A DNA stretch of 13,812 nucleotides from Christensenella sp. UBA6345 (GCA_002437945.1 DJSB01000013.1:1-13812); one strand, 5' to 3'; positions 6,197-12,846 are shown, counted from the stretch's first letter. Notes: generated by a model from the letters alone, not told the origin. Numbers and translations are program-made.

Positions 6197-6226
6197 TTGA
6201 TTTTCTAGTAATTAATAAGTTATAAT
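6197..6226 (+). promoter_or_regulatory. Promoter of tRNA-Gly
   Basis: TTGATT (6197-6202), 18-bp spacer, TATAAT (6221-6226). Transcription would start about 30 bases before the tRNA 5' end. Confidence 0.6.
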
Positions 6227-6263
6227 TATTTTTGTTTATAATACAATAATATGTTGTTAATTT

Positions 6264-6337
6264 GCAGGTATAGTTTAGTGGTAGAACAAGTGCTTCCCAA
6301 GCATTTAGTGCGGGTTCGATTCCCGCTACTTGCTCCA
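6264..6337 (+). tRNA. tRNA-Gly (anticodon CCC)
   Basis: Full cloverleaf: acceptor GCAGGTA/TACTTGC, D-arm GTTT-AGTGGTA-GAAC, anticodon stem AGTGC/GCATT with loop TTCCCAA (anticodon CCC, reads GGG), T-arm GCGGG-TTCGATT-CCCGC, discriminator U and encoded CCA (6335-6337). Its 3' end is copied twice in the next 170 bases. Confidence 0.95.
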
Positions 6338-6554
6338 TTTATAATATACACAATAGTTTGCGGGAATCGAACCAAGGTTCGCCCCTTGTCGGGCGGACCG
6401 CAAGCATGTTGCTCCCGGCTTTGACTAAAAACAGCCCACAGGGCTATTTTTTTAACGAGTCGCCCCCGCTACTTGCTCCATTTTTTTATTAATAATAGTA
6501 CTTGCTCCATTTGTAATATGAATAATAGTTTGCGGGAATCAAGCCAAGGTGGGG
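6322..6554 (+). repeat. tRNA-Gly 3'-end copies in a GC-rich mosaic
   Basis: The tRNA tail TACTTGCTCCA occurs at 6327-6337, 6470-6480 and 6499-6509. CCCGCTACTTGCTCCATTT is identical at 6322-6340 and 6465-6483. A longer stretch of about 52 bases (6327-6378) recurs with few changes at 6499-6550, offset 172, and includes TTTGCGGGAATC, which is the antisense of the tRNA T-arm (6357 and 6529). Between the copies lies a GC-rich insert: in 6361-6420, 39 of 60 bases are G or C, against a very AT-rich background. It has several small hairpins (GAACC-aa-GGTTC, GCAA-gcatg-TTGC) and a terminator. The pattern suggests repeated insertion or recombination at the tRNA end, or a tRNA-associated interspersed repeat. 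No protein is encoded. Confidence 0.75.
6429..6454 (+). terminator. Terminator inside the GC-rich insert
   Basis: AGCCC-aca-GGGCT followed by ATTTTTTT. It would end a transcript starting at the tRNA-Gly promoter about 95 bases after the tRNA, so the mosaic would be transcribed with the tRNA. Confidence 0.75.
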
Positions 6555-6637
6555 TATGTTAAATATTTATTAGTAAAGCATTGGCTTAACAATAACCTAA
6601 AAAATTGTTTTGATTTAGTAATGAATTAATATTATTT

Positions 6638-6662
6638 AAAGACTTTTATAAAGTCTTTTTTG
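6638..6662 (+). terminator. Intrinsic terminator, orphan
   Basis: AAAGACTT-ttat-AAGTCTTT followed by TTT. No gene ends just before it, so it may back up the terminator at 6429 or be left from a lost gene. Confidence 0.7.
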
Positions 6663-6691
6663 TTTACATTTATATTAAAATAGGGTAATCT
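6663..6691 (+). promoter_or_regulatory. Promoter of the TfoX-domain gene
   Basis: -35 TTTACA (6663-6668), 17-bp spacer, -10 TAATCT (6686-6691). The leader of about 44 bases contains ATAGG...CCTAT, a weak hairpin, before the AGGAG ribosome binding site. Confidence 0.6.
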
Positions 6692-6741
6692 GTTTATAGG
6701 CAAATGTTAATAACCTATTAATAATTGATTTAGGAGAAATT

Positions 6742-7029
6742 ATGGCATCAAGTAAAGAATATAGAGATTATATATTAGAGCAATTATCACACTTAAATCC
6801 TACATATAAGTCCATGATGGGTGAATTTTTGATTTATGTTAATGGTGTTTACTTTGGTGGTATTTTTGATAATAGGCTACTAGTAAAAATAACAGATACT
6901 AATAGTAAATATCAATTACCTATACAATTGCCCTATGATAATGCAAAACCGATGTATTTAGTGGAAAATGTTGATGACCGTGAATATCTTGAATCTTTGG
7001 TTATAGATACAATAAAAGGATTAAGATAA
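6742..7029 (+). CDS. TfoX N-terminal domain protein
   Basis: A 95-residue protein matching the TfoX N-terminal domain alone: MASSKEYRDYILEQLSHL, the core MMGEFLIYVNGVYFGGIFDNRLLVKIT (24-50), LPYDNAKPMYLVENVDD (64-80), then a final helix. In gamma-proteobacteria TfoX (Sxy) turns on competence genes, but stand-alone N-domains are common in Bacillota and their role is unknown, so no regulatory job is claimed. AGGAG lies 6 bases before the ATG. The stop TAA shares a base with the ATG of the next gene, so the two are translationally coupled. Confidence 0.85.
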   Translation: MASSKEYRDYILEQLSHLNPTYKSMMGEFLIYVNGVYFGGIFDNRLLVKITDTNSKYQLPIQLPYDNAKPMYLVENVDDREYLESLVIDTIKGLR

Positions 7030-7235
7030 TGAGCAAATATTTTAAGTTATGGGAATATATTAAAAATACTAATAAATCAGAATGTACTTTAAGTTTTGAT
7101 CAAATTATGGATATTTGTGGATTTAACATAGACCATTCTTTTTTAAGTTTTAAAAAAGAACTTAATGATTTTGGTTATGAAGTTGTAAAAATATCCATGA
7201 AAGAGAAGAAAATATTGTTTAAAAAAATATCGTAA
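7029..7235 (+). CDS. Small conserved protein coupled to the TfoX-domain gene
   Basis: A 68-residue basic protein starting at ATG 7029, overlapping the upstream stop by one base (TAATG), which is typical of coupled translation. It reads KYFKLWEYIKNT, LSFDQIMDICGFNIDHSFLS, then FKKELNDFGYEVVKISMKEK and a short strand. The pattern LWEYI...L-F-x-x-I...G-F-x-I-D-H-S-F...YEV recurs in small bacterial proteins of unknown role; I cannot name a function. It may be a winged-helix-like fold, but that is a guess. There is no ribosome binding site of its own and no signal peptide. Confidence 0.7.
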   Translation: MSKYFKLWEYIKNTNKSECTLSFDQIMDICGFNIDHSFLSFKKELNDFGYEVVKISMKEKKILFKKIS

Positions 7236-7296
7236 TTGTGTAATATTAGAGACTTTTACGTATTGTGTTTAATTATAATTATTGGAGCGAAAAATA

Positions 7297-7623
7297 ATGG
7301 AAAAATATTATAAAGTAGAGACATATTTACCTAAGGAAGCATTAGAGAATATTAAGAATGGGCTGTATGCTAATGGTTTTGGTAAAATAGGAAATTATGA
7401 TTGTTGCCTATCTTGGTATCCAATCAATTCTTCTTGGAGACCAGTTGACGGGGCTAATCCATATTTAGGAAAAGTGGGCGAGATAGAGTTTGCCCCTGAA
7501 TACAAACTTGAATTTAGATGCGAAGAAAAAGATTTACAACTTGCTGTAAAAACTATAAAAGAAAATCACCCATACGAAGAAGTATGCATTAACATAATAC
7601 CTATTGTTGTGTTATATATTTAG
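7297..7623 (+). CDS. NIF3/YqfO-type CutA-like domain protein
   Basis: A 108-residue protein resembling the CutA/PII-like domain inserted in YqfO/NIF3 proteins and its stand-alone relatives: MEKYYKVETYLPKEAL, GFGKIGNYDCCLSW, WRPVDGANPYLGKVGEIEF, then YKLEFRC and NHPYEEVCINIIPI. The GNYD...WRP...GANP and HPYEE motifs are the family landmarks. Function is unproven; the domain is thought to be a trimeric PII-like fold that may bind ligands or metals. I start at ATG 7297, with GGAG 9 bases before; the upstream TTG overlaps that site. It lies 61 bases after the previous gene with no clear promoter, so it may be read from the same message. A terminator shared with the convergent gene follows. Confidence 0.82.
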   Translation: MEKYYKVETYLPKEALENIKNGLYANGFGKIGNYDCCLSWYPINSSWRPVDGANPYLGKVGEIEFAPEYKLEFRCEEKDLQLAVKTIKENHPYEEVCINIIPIVVLYI

Positions 7624-7679
7624 GTATTTTATAATTACTACAATCAAGATTTTTAAATCAATGAAGTTTAATGAAAACA

Positions 7680-7704
7680 AAAACACTTAAAAATTAAGTG
7701 TTTT
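7680..7704. terminator. Bidirectional terminator
   Basis: AAAACACTTAA-aaa-TTAAGTGTTTT with flanking A- and T-runs, between the NIF3-like gene and the convergent CYTH-like gene. Confidence 0.85.
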
Positions 7705-7709
7705 TTATT

Positions 7710-8294
7710 TTATTTCTTTAAATAAAGCATATATACTTTTTTGCAAGAATAATCACTACCAATCTTAAAATTAAAACTATTGATATATTGTTTTAGTATA
7801 TCAATTTTTTCTGTATCAATTAGATTAGAAATTGATGGATATTCTTCTACTTCTAAAAAATCGCCCAAGTCTTCTACATGACTTAAGATTATTGTTTTTT
7901 CGCCATTTTTATAGTAAATATTTTTTTGTTTTAATGTAACCCAATTGGTATAACCGATATTGGTCATTACTTTACGACTGTGGACTGCATCGTCTAATTC
8001 TTTTATAATTTTTTCTTCACCTATAGCACTATTATGGCTGTCTAGATTTTCTAATTTACGTATTAGCATTGCTGTAGGTGTTTTACTTTTTAATGTGGTG
8101 TAACAACGTAAAACTACACTAGTAACTACTAAATCAGAATATGATGCGTTTTTTAAGGAATCGTTTTTCAAGTTTGTATAATAATCGTCTTGAATATTTA
8201 ATTCTTCGGTTTTAGAAAACCCTAAATTAGTTAACTTTCTTTCTATATCTTTTAAATCTTCAAATACTTGAACAGTGATTTCGGTTTGCGCCAT
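7710..8294 (-). CDS. CYTH-like domain protein
   Basis: A 194-residue protein with the general layout of the CYTH superfamily (class IV adenylate cyclases, thiamine and inorganic triphosphatases): an N-terminal strand TEITVQVF, then LGFSKTEELNIQDDYYTN, LIRKLE, and the late hallmark TIILSHVEDLGDFLEVEEY (about residues 133-151). The usual metal/phosphate-binding ExExK at the start is degenerate here (E-I-T-V-Q). Catalysis of the classical type is therefore doubtful, and the protein may bind a ligand or be diverged. AAGGGG precedes ATG 8294. It is divergent from the hydrolase operon and convergent with the NIF3-like gene. Confidence 0.7.
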   Translation of the reverse strand: MAQTEITVQVFEDLKDIERKLTNLGFSKTEELNIQDDYYTNLKNDSLKNASYSDLVVTSVVLRCYTTLKSKTPTAMLIRKLENLDSHNSAIGEEKIIKELDDAVHSRKVMTNIGYTNWVTLKQKNIYYKNGEKTIILSHVEDLGDFLEVEEYPSISNLIDTEKIDILKQYINSFNFKIGSDYSCKKVYMLYLKK

Positions 8295-8331
8295 ATCAAG
8301 ACCCCTTATGTAATTAAATTAATCTATTAAT

Positions 8332-8360
8332 ATGTTAGCATTTTTATAGTTTCATGGCAA
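8332..8360 (-). promoter_or_regulatory. Promoter of the CYTH-like gene
   Basis: Minus strand: TTGCCA (8355-8360), 17-bp spacer, extended -10 TGCTAACAT with the hexamer at 8332-8337, about 37 bases before the start codon. Confidence 0.55.
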
Positions 8361-8384
8361 ATGTTTATTTTTATGCTTTCATAA

Positions 8385-8412
8385 TTTAATTGGTGATTAT
8401 TGTCCAATTAAA
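8385..8412. repeat. Inverted repeat between divergent genes
   Basis: TTTAATTGG (8385-8393) and CCAATTAAA (8404-8412) are exact reverse complements with a 10-base gap. It lies upstream of both divergent promoters, so it could be an operator, but no regulator gene is adjacent. Confidence 0.5.
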
Positions 8413-8461
8413 ATTACTCTTAACTTTATGATTGGAGTTGCTTTTTGTTTTAGAACTTTAA

Positions 8462-8470
8462 TGTTATAAT
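8462..8470 (+). promoter_or_regulatory. Extended -10 promoter of the hydrolase operon
   Basis: TGTTATAAT with a consensus hexamer at 8465-8470. The -35 region (TTTTTG) is poor, as is common when an extended -10 is present. Confidence 0.55.
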
Positions 8471-8495
8471 AGAAAATACAAAGGGGTATATAGAT

Positions 8496-9353
8496 ATGTT
8501 TGAAAAAGATAATTATAAAATAAGTTTGATTAATCGTGATGGTTTAGAATTACGTGGATATTACAACAAAGTTAATAGCAAACAATGCGTTGTCGCTTTT
8601 TGTGGATTTGGTGGTAATTGCGACAAAATATTTTGTGCTATAGCCGAACAATGTGAAAAGAATAATATAAGTTTTCTATTTGGTAACACGCAGGGTAGTT
8701 ATGTTAGAAAAATGTTAAAACGTCATTTGCCAGATGGTAGTATTGTAGAAGTTGAAAAGGGTGCATTTAATGAAGACTTTGACGAGTGTGTGTTAGATAT
8801 GAGTCAGTGGATTGATTATGCGGTAAAAGAAGGTTTCGAACAACTATATTTATTAGGTGCTAGTATTGCTTGTAATAGAATAGTTAATTATCTTAATCAT
8901 TATCAATATCCCAATAATATTAAAAAAGTAATATTATTATGTCCACAACATTTAAGACCCCAAACTGATATTAATATGCTTAACGAAACTGAAAAACTGA
9001 TGGCGGAAAATCGTCCAGAAGAGATTTTGAAAGATAAATTTTTTGGCTATTGTGAAGTTACTGCAAGGACAAACTATAACATATCTCATAATGACCAGTT
9101 GGATAATTTACCTTATCTCACTGGTGGTAATTTTGATATGCTAAAAAATATACGATTACCTATTAGAGTGGTTATGGGTTCGGTTGATGAAGGAGTGGTT
9201 GACTATACTGACAAAAGTGCTAAAGACTGCATGGAAGTGCTTAAAAACAATGCTCAAGATTTAAACTATGAGATAATTGAAGGTGGTAGACACAACTTTA
9301 AAAACAAAGAACAACAAGTCGGCGAAACAGTGATTAAGTATGTGATGGAGTAG
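8496..9353 (+). CDS. Alpha/beta hydrolase
   Basis: A 285-residue cytosolic hydrolase. A possible oxyanion region lies at CGFGGN (36-41). The nucleophile elbow is LLGASIAC with Ser123, where the common form is G-H-S-x-G. The acid is Asp231 (VMGSVDEGV) and the base His266 (GGRHNF), so the triad is complete. The order and spacing fit the fold, and the family resembles DUF1749-type and other small-molecule esterases, but the substrate is unknown. AAGGGG precedes the ATG. The next gene starts 8 bases after the stop, with its ribosome binding site overlapping the stop codon, so the two form an operon. Confidence 0.8.
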   Translation: MFEKDNYKISLINRDGLELRGYYNKVNSKQCVVAFCGFGGNCDKIFCAIAEQCEKNNISFLFGNTQGSYVRKMLKRHLPDGSIVEVEKGAFNEDFDECVLDMSQWIDYAVKEGFEQLYLLGASIACNRIVNYLNHYQYPNNIKKVILLCPQHLRPQTDINMLNETEKLMAENRPEEILKDKFFGYCEVTARTNYNISHNDQLDNLPYLTGGNFDMLKNIRLPIRVVMGSVDEGVVDYTDKSAKDCMEVLKNNAQDLNYEIIEGGRHNFKNKEQQVGETVIKYVME

Positions 9354-9360
9354 GAGTAAT

Positions 9361-9885
9361 ATGGAATACTATACAACATATAATTCGCCTTTAGGCAGGA
9401 TATATCTTTATAGCGATGGTGAATATCTGACGGGGTTGTGTTTTGATAAATCTTTAGATATGTTAAAGCATAAGTCCAATTATACTGAAAAAGAATTAAA
9501 CATCTTTAAAGAAACTAGTAAGTGGCTTGATATTTATTTTAGTGGACATAATCCGGATTTTACTCCAAAGTATAAGATTAACAATCTTACACCTTTTAGA
9601 GAAAAAGTTATTAATATTATGTGTGATATACCTTATGGACAAGTAATCACTTATAATGATATAGCATGCATAATTGCCAAAGAAAAAGGAATTAAAAAAA
9701 TGTCTGCTCAAGCAGTAGGTGGTGCTGTCGGCTGGAATCCTATATGTATTATAATCCCATGCCATAGACTCGTAGGTAAGGGTGGTAATTTAACTGGCTA
9801 TGGTGGTGGAATAGATAATAAGATAAGACTATTAAAAATTGAAAATAATGATACAACTAAATTTTTTAAACCAAAAGAAAAATAA
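9361..9885 (+). CDS. Methylated-DNA--[protein]-cysteine S-methyltransferase
   Basis: Repairs O6-alkylguanine by moving the alkyl group to its own cysteine, a one-turnover suicide reaction. The 174-residue protein shows the C-terminal family core: LTPFREKVINIMCDIPYGQVITYNDIA (about 78-104), AQAVGGAVGWNP with the DNA-recognition helix, and the active site IPCHRLVGKGGNLTGYGGG with acceptor Cys134. An N-terminal ribonuclease-H-like domain is present in its short Ogt-like form. It differs from the textbook enzyme by a small insertion (KEKGIKKM) before the recognition helix. TAGGAG lies 5 bases before the ATG and overlaps the upstream stop. The name could be ogt or mgmt-type, so I leave the symbol empty. 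Confidence 0.93.
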   Translation: MEYYTTYNSPLGRIYLYSDGEYLTGLCFDKSLDMLKHKSNYTEKELNIFKETSKWLDIYFSGHNPDFTPKYKINNLTPFREKVINIMCDIPYGQVITYNDIACIIAKEKGIKKMSAQAVGGAVGWNPICIIIPCHRLVGKGGNLTGYGGGIDNKIRLLKIENNDTTKFFKPKEK

Positions 9886-9903
9886 TACACATGGCAATAT
9901 ATT

Positions 9904-9955
9904 ACAACATAAAATATGTTGTTGACATATTTATAAGACTTTTTGACAAAAAGTG
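9904..9955 (+). other. Two hairpins after the alkyltransferase gene
   Basis: ACAACATA-aaa-TATGTTGT (9904-9922) and ACTTTTT-gac-AAAAAGT (9939-9955). Neither has a good U-tail, so they may be weak terminators or mRNA-stabilising structures. Confidence 0.4.
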
Positions 9956-10021
9956 GTATTTATTAATATTTTAAATTTTAAGTTTAATGCAAAAATATAT
10001 TTAATTTATGTTTTAATAATC

Positions 10022-10055
10022 AGTTAAATATTATATAATGTAAATAGTTAAATAT
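10022..10055. promoter_or_regulatory. deoC promoter region with direct repeats
   Basis: A consensus -10 TATAAT (10034-10039) with a poor -35 is flanked by two copies of AGTTAAATAT (10022-10031 and 10046-10055), 24 bp apart. The repeats may be a binding site for a deoxynucleoside-type regulator, but none is encoded nearby. Confidence 0.4.
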
Positions 10056-10078
10056 GATTAATGTTTAAGGAGAATAAT

Positions 10079-10741
10079 ATGGAATTACAAGAAATATTAT
10101 CAAAGTGTGACCATACACTTTTAAAGCAAACAGCAACTTTTTCGGACATACAATCTATCTGTGACGATGGTATAAAGTATAATACAGCATCAGTTTGTAT
10201 ACCGCCTTGTTATGTAAAAGATGCTAAAAATTATGTGGGTGACAAGTTAAGTATTTGTACTGTTATTGGTTTCCCTAATGGGTACAATACCACCAAAGTT
10301 AAAGTGTATGAAACCGAGCAAGCAATACTTGATGGTGCTGATGAAATTGATATGGTGATTAATATAGGACAATTAAAAGCACACAACTATGACTATGTCC
10401 TTAATGAGATTGTCGAGATAAATAAAGTGTGCAAAAAGTATGGCAAACTTCTTAAAGTAATCATTGAAACATGTTTACTTACTGATGATGAAAAAATTAA
10501 AATGTGTAATCTTGTTACTGAAGCAAAGGCTGATTACATAAAAACATCTACTGGATTTTCTACCGCTGGTGCAACAAAAGAAGATGTAACACTTTTTGCA
10601 CAGCATATAGGTAAAGACGTAAAAATAAAAGCAGCAGGTGGAATATCTAACCTTGCTGATGCTGAAGAATTTATTAAACTAGGTGCTAGTAGACTGGGTA
10701 CTAGTCGTATTGTAAAAATAGCAAAAGAGACAATTAAGTAA
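10079..10741 (+). CDS. deoC: Deoxyribose-phosphate aldolase
   Basis: Cleaves 2-deoxyribose 5-phosphate to glyceraldehyde 3-phosphate and acetaldehyde, the last step of deoxynucleoside breakdown. The 220-residue TIM-barrel protein has the class I features: DHTLLK (11-16), TVIGFPNGYNTTKVK, GADEIDMVINIG, the Schiff-base lysine in YIKTSTGF (Lys155), and the second conserved lysine in KIKAAGGI (Lys184). The start is ATG 10079: AAGGAG (10067-10072) sits 6 bases before it, while the ATG at 10061 overlaps that site. No other deo gene is adjacent, so it is a stand-alone scavenging gene. It has its own terminator. Confidence 0.96.
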   Translation: MELQEILSKCDHTLLKQTATFSDIQSICDDGIKYNTASVCIPPCYVKDAKNYVGDKLSICTVIGFPNGYNTTKVKVYETEQAILDGADEIDMVINIGQLKAHNYDYVLNEIVEINKVCKKYGKLLKVIIETCLLTDDEKIKMCNLVTEAKADYIKTSTGFSTAGATKEDVTLFAQHIGKDVKIKAAGGISNLADAEEFIKLGASRLGTSRIVKIAKETIK

Positions 10742-10756
10742 AATATTGTTGTAGAT

Positions 10757-10800
10757 AAAAATGGCATTAATTATGGTCAATCATGTTAATGCTATTTTTT
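10757..10800 (+). terminator. Terminator after deoC
   Basis: A 14-bp stem (10757-10770 with 10786-10799, one G-U) around a 15-base loop, ending in a T-run, 15 bases after the stop. Confidence 0.8.
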
Positions 10801-10818
10801 TCTTTTTGTATAAAATAA

Positions 10819-10847
10819 TTGATATATTTTTTTTGTTGTGATATATT
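10819..10847 (+). promoter_or_regulatory. Promoter of the tetR operon
   Basis: TTGATA (10819-10824), 17-bp spacer, extended -10 TGATATATT with the hexamer at 10842-10847. The predicted start lies inside the palindrome that follows. Confidence 0.65.
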
Positions 10848-10850
10848 AAA

Positions 10851-10866
10851 ACTACCGAACGGTAGT
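10851..10866. promoter_or_regulatory. TetR-type operator palindrome
   Basis: ACTACCG-AA-CGGTAGT is a perfect 16-bp palindrome. The ACCG..CGGT core is typical of operators of TetR-family proteins. It begins 3 bases after the -10 and covers the predicted start point, so the regulator just downstream very likely represses its own operon. Confidence 0.8.
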
Positions 10867-10888
10867 CTATATTACTTTAGGGGCGTTT

Positions 10889-11500
10889 ATGTTAGATAAT
10901 AGAAAAGAAGAAATTATTATGGCTACATTAAGACTTGCATCTGAAAAAGGTCTGGGTGCAGTGTCTATGAATATGATTGCTGAAAGCGTAGGCATAAAAA
11001 AACCATCACTTTATAATCATTTTAAATCAAAAGATGAATTAATAGATAGTATGTATCAGTACTTAAGAGAGCGGGCAAAAGAAAAGGCTAATGTAGAGAT
11101 AAATTTTTCTGTTTTTGAAAGTATGCCTATAAATGATATTTTGAAAACTATGGTTAATAACTACATTACTATGAATAATGAAAGCAATGTAAAAATGTTT
11201 TACAAAGTGATGTATTCCGAGCGTGCTATATCTAAAGTTGTGGCAAAGATTATACTCTCTGAAACTGAAAGAATGATTAATGCAACTAAAGAAATATTTT
11301 TAATATGCGAAGAAAAAAAATTATTAAAATTTGAAGATGTTCAATTGTCTGCGACTAGTTTTGCTTTAACTATTCATGGGTTTATGGATTATGCTTATGA
11401 TAAGGAGTTTTGTATGTCTGAAACCCCTGATAAAATTAAGTTGTTAATTAATAGATATATAGATATTTTTTGTAATGAACATGAAATAAAGGGGAAATGA
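10889..11500 (+). CDS. TetR-family transcriptional regulator
   Basis: A 203-residue protein with the N-terminal TetR DNA-binding domain: IIMATLRLASEKGLGAVSMNMIAESVGI, then KKPSLYNHFKSKDELI (recognition helix within about residues 26-50). The rest is the variable helical ligand-binding domain, with an aromatic/hydrophobic stretch near FALTIHGFMDYAYD. It should repress its own operon through the palindrome at 10851, released by an unknown small molecule. Its end overlaps the leader of the DUF998 gene: TGA 11498-11500 lies one base before the next ATG, so the genes are coupled. Confidence 0.92.
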   Translation: MLDNRKEEIIMATLRLASEKGLGAVSMNMIAESVGIKKPSLYNHFKSKDELIDSMYQYLRERAKEKANVEINFSVFESMPINDILKTMVNNYITMNNESNVKMFYKVMYSERAISKVVAKIILSETERMINATKEIFLICEEKKLLKFEDVQLSATSFALTIHGFMDYAYDKEFCMSETPDKIKLLINRYIDIFCNEHEIKGK

Positions 11501-11501
11501 T

Positions 11502-12182
11502 ATGAAAAAGAAATTATTAAATTATTTAGGATTATTGGGAGTTGTGAGTTTTGTTTCTTACACTATAGCCGTTATATTTTCGCCACTTGCATATCCGGGT
11601 TATAATTGGTTAAAACAAGCAGTAAGTGATTTAAGTGCTGCTGATGCACCATCTTTAGGACTATGGAATCAATTAACTAGTTTGTATAATGTTTGTGAAG
11701 TATTGTGTGCAACTGTAGTGTGTATAGGTATACAAAATAATAAGTCCAAATTATTAAGAATAGGTGTTTATCTTTTTACTATTATGGAATTTATTTCTGC
11801 TGTTGGCTATCGTATGTTCCCGCTATCTACTAGTGGCTATGCTGGTTCTTTTCAAGATGTAATGCATATGATAATTACCGCTGTTGTGGTATTGTTGTCT
11901 ATTGCATCTTTAGTTTTGATTATAATTGCTGGGTTTAAAAATAAACAATATAAATCATATTCGATTTGTGCTATAGTAGCATTAAGTATGATGCTTGTAG
12001 GTGCGTTGGGTATGAAGATAGTGCCTGTGGATTATTTTGGTGTAGTAGAAAGATTTAGTGTGTTTGCGGCTACTGGATTTAATGCGGCATTGGGTTTACA
12101 TTTGTTCTTTGCAAAAGTAGATGTTCAATCTAATCAATTACAAGAAGAAACTAGTTTGTATTTGGATAACAAAGGAGAGTAA
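11502..12182 (+). CDS. DUF998 integral membrane protein
   Basis: A 226-residue protein with about six membrane helices (roughly 7-29, 58-78, 84-106, 117-145, 152-174, 184-205). The loop after helix 1, YPGYNWLKQAVSDLSAADAPS, is the DUF998 hallmark, and FPLSTSGYAGSFQDVMHMI (about 107-125) fits the conserved second loop. Family function is unknown. Being TetR-controlled and next to an acetyltransferase, it may take part in a response to a toxic or membrane-active compound, but this is inference. AAAGGGG precedes the ATG closely. The stop TAA lies one base before the next ATG. Confidence 0.85.
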   Translation: MKKKLLNYLGLLGVVSFVSYTIAVIFSPLAYPGYNWLKQAVSDLSAADAPSLGLWNQLTSLYNVCEVLCATVVCIGIQNNKSKLLRIGVYLFTIMEFISAVGYRMFPLSTSGYAGSFQDVMHMIITAVVVLLSIASLVLIIIAGFKNKQYKSYSICAIVALSMMLVGALGMKIVPVDYFGVVERFSVFAATGFNAALGLHLFFAKVDVQSNQLQEETSLYLDNKGE

Positions 12183-12183
12183 T

Positions 12184-12813
12184 ATGGAAAAAACAATTTA
12201 TCCTAGACCACATGATAAACAAATTGTATACTTAAAGAATGTTATTACTAGGGACAATATTATTGTTGGGGATTATACAATTTATAATGATTTTGTTAAT
12301 GACCCAGTAGATTTTGAAAAGAACAATGTATTGTATCAGTATCCTATCAATAATGATAAACTCATTATTGGCAAGTTTTGTTCGATTGCTTGTGGTGCAA
12401 AATTTATGTTTACTAGTGGTAATCACTCTTTGCAATCACTATCTACATATACTTTTCCTATATTTTTTGATGAATGGAAACTAGATAAAAAAGATATTAA
12501 ATCTGCATGGGATAATAAAGGTGATATAATAATCGGCAATGATGTATGGATAGGCTATGAAGCAGTTATTATGCCAGGAGTAAAAATAGGAGATGGTGCT
12601 ATTATTGCAACAAGAGCAGTTGTGACTAAAGATGTGCCACCATACACTATTGTTGGTGGTGTACCTGCACGTCCAATTAAAAAAAGATTTGATGATAATA
12701 CAATAGATAAACTTTTAAAAATTAAGTGGTGGAATTGGAGTAAAGAAAAAATTAAGCAAAATATATTTTTAATTCAACAAGGTAAAATTGATGAATTAAT
12801 TAAAAATATTTGA
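12184..12813 (+). CDS. Vat/CatB-type (XAT) hexapeptide acetyltransferase
   Basis: A 209-residue left-handed beta-helix acetyltransferase. Motifs: IYPRPHDKQIVYL at the start; YPINNDKLIIGKFCSIACGAKFMFTSGNHS, with the xenobiotic-acetyltransferase active-site His81; the hexapeptide turns GNDVWIGYEAVIMPGVKIGDGAIIATRAVVTKDVPPYTIVGGVPARPIKKRFD; and the closing IKWWNWSKEKI. The family acetylates streptogramin A (Vat) or chloramphenicol (CatB) with acetyl-CoA; related members have other or unknown substrates, so resistance is not proved. ATG 12184 has AAAGGAG 8 bases before it and is chosen over an upstream in-frame ATG inside the DUF998 gene. It is the third gene of the TetR operon. Confidence 0.9.
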   Translation: MEKTIYPRPHDKQIVYLKNVITRDNIIVGDYTIYNDFVNDPVDFEKNNVLYQYPINNDKLIIGKFCSIACGAKFMFTSGNHSLQSLSTYTFPIFFDEWKLDKKDIKSAWDNKGDIIIGNDVWIGYEAVIMPGVKIGDGAIIATRAVVTKDVPPYTIVGGVPARPIKKRFDDNTIDKLLKIKWWNWSKEKIKQNIFLIQQGKIDELIKNI

Positions 12814-12820
12814 TATAGTA

Positions 12821-12829
12821 TGATATAAT
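12821..12829 (+). promoter_or_regulatory. Extended -10 before the last membrane protein gene
   Basis: TGATATAAT with a consensus hexamer at 12824-12829 but no good -35. It would give a very short leader; the gene could instead be read from the TetR operon, since no terminator intervenes. Confidence 0.4.
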
Positions 12830-12846
12830 TAAAAAAGGGTTAATTT

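Larger units (their letters stand above)
6338..6741. other. Gene-free region between tRNA-Gly and the TfoX-domain gene
   Basis: No reading frame here looks real. The left half is the tRNA-derived GC-rich mosaic. The right half is AT-rich and holds a second terminator (6638-6662) with no obvious gene before it, then the promoter and leader of the next gene. Confidence 0.7.

Noticed and set aside
6150..6338. Minus-strand reading frame of 62 codons starting MEQVAGIEPALNAW
   Set aside because: It is the antisense of tRNA-Gly; such GIEPALNAWEA peptides are a well-known artefact of reading tRNA genes backwards.
9922..9950. TTGACA at 9922-9927 as a promoter
   Set aside because: No -10 hexamer lies at 16-18 bp, and the motif sits within the arm of a hairpin after a gene.
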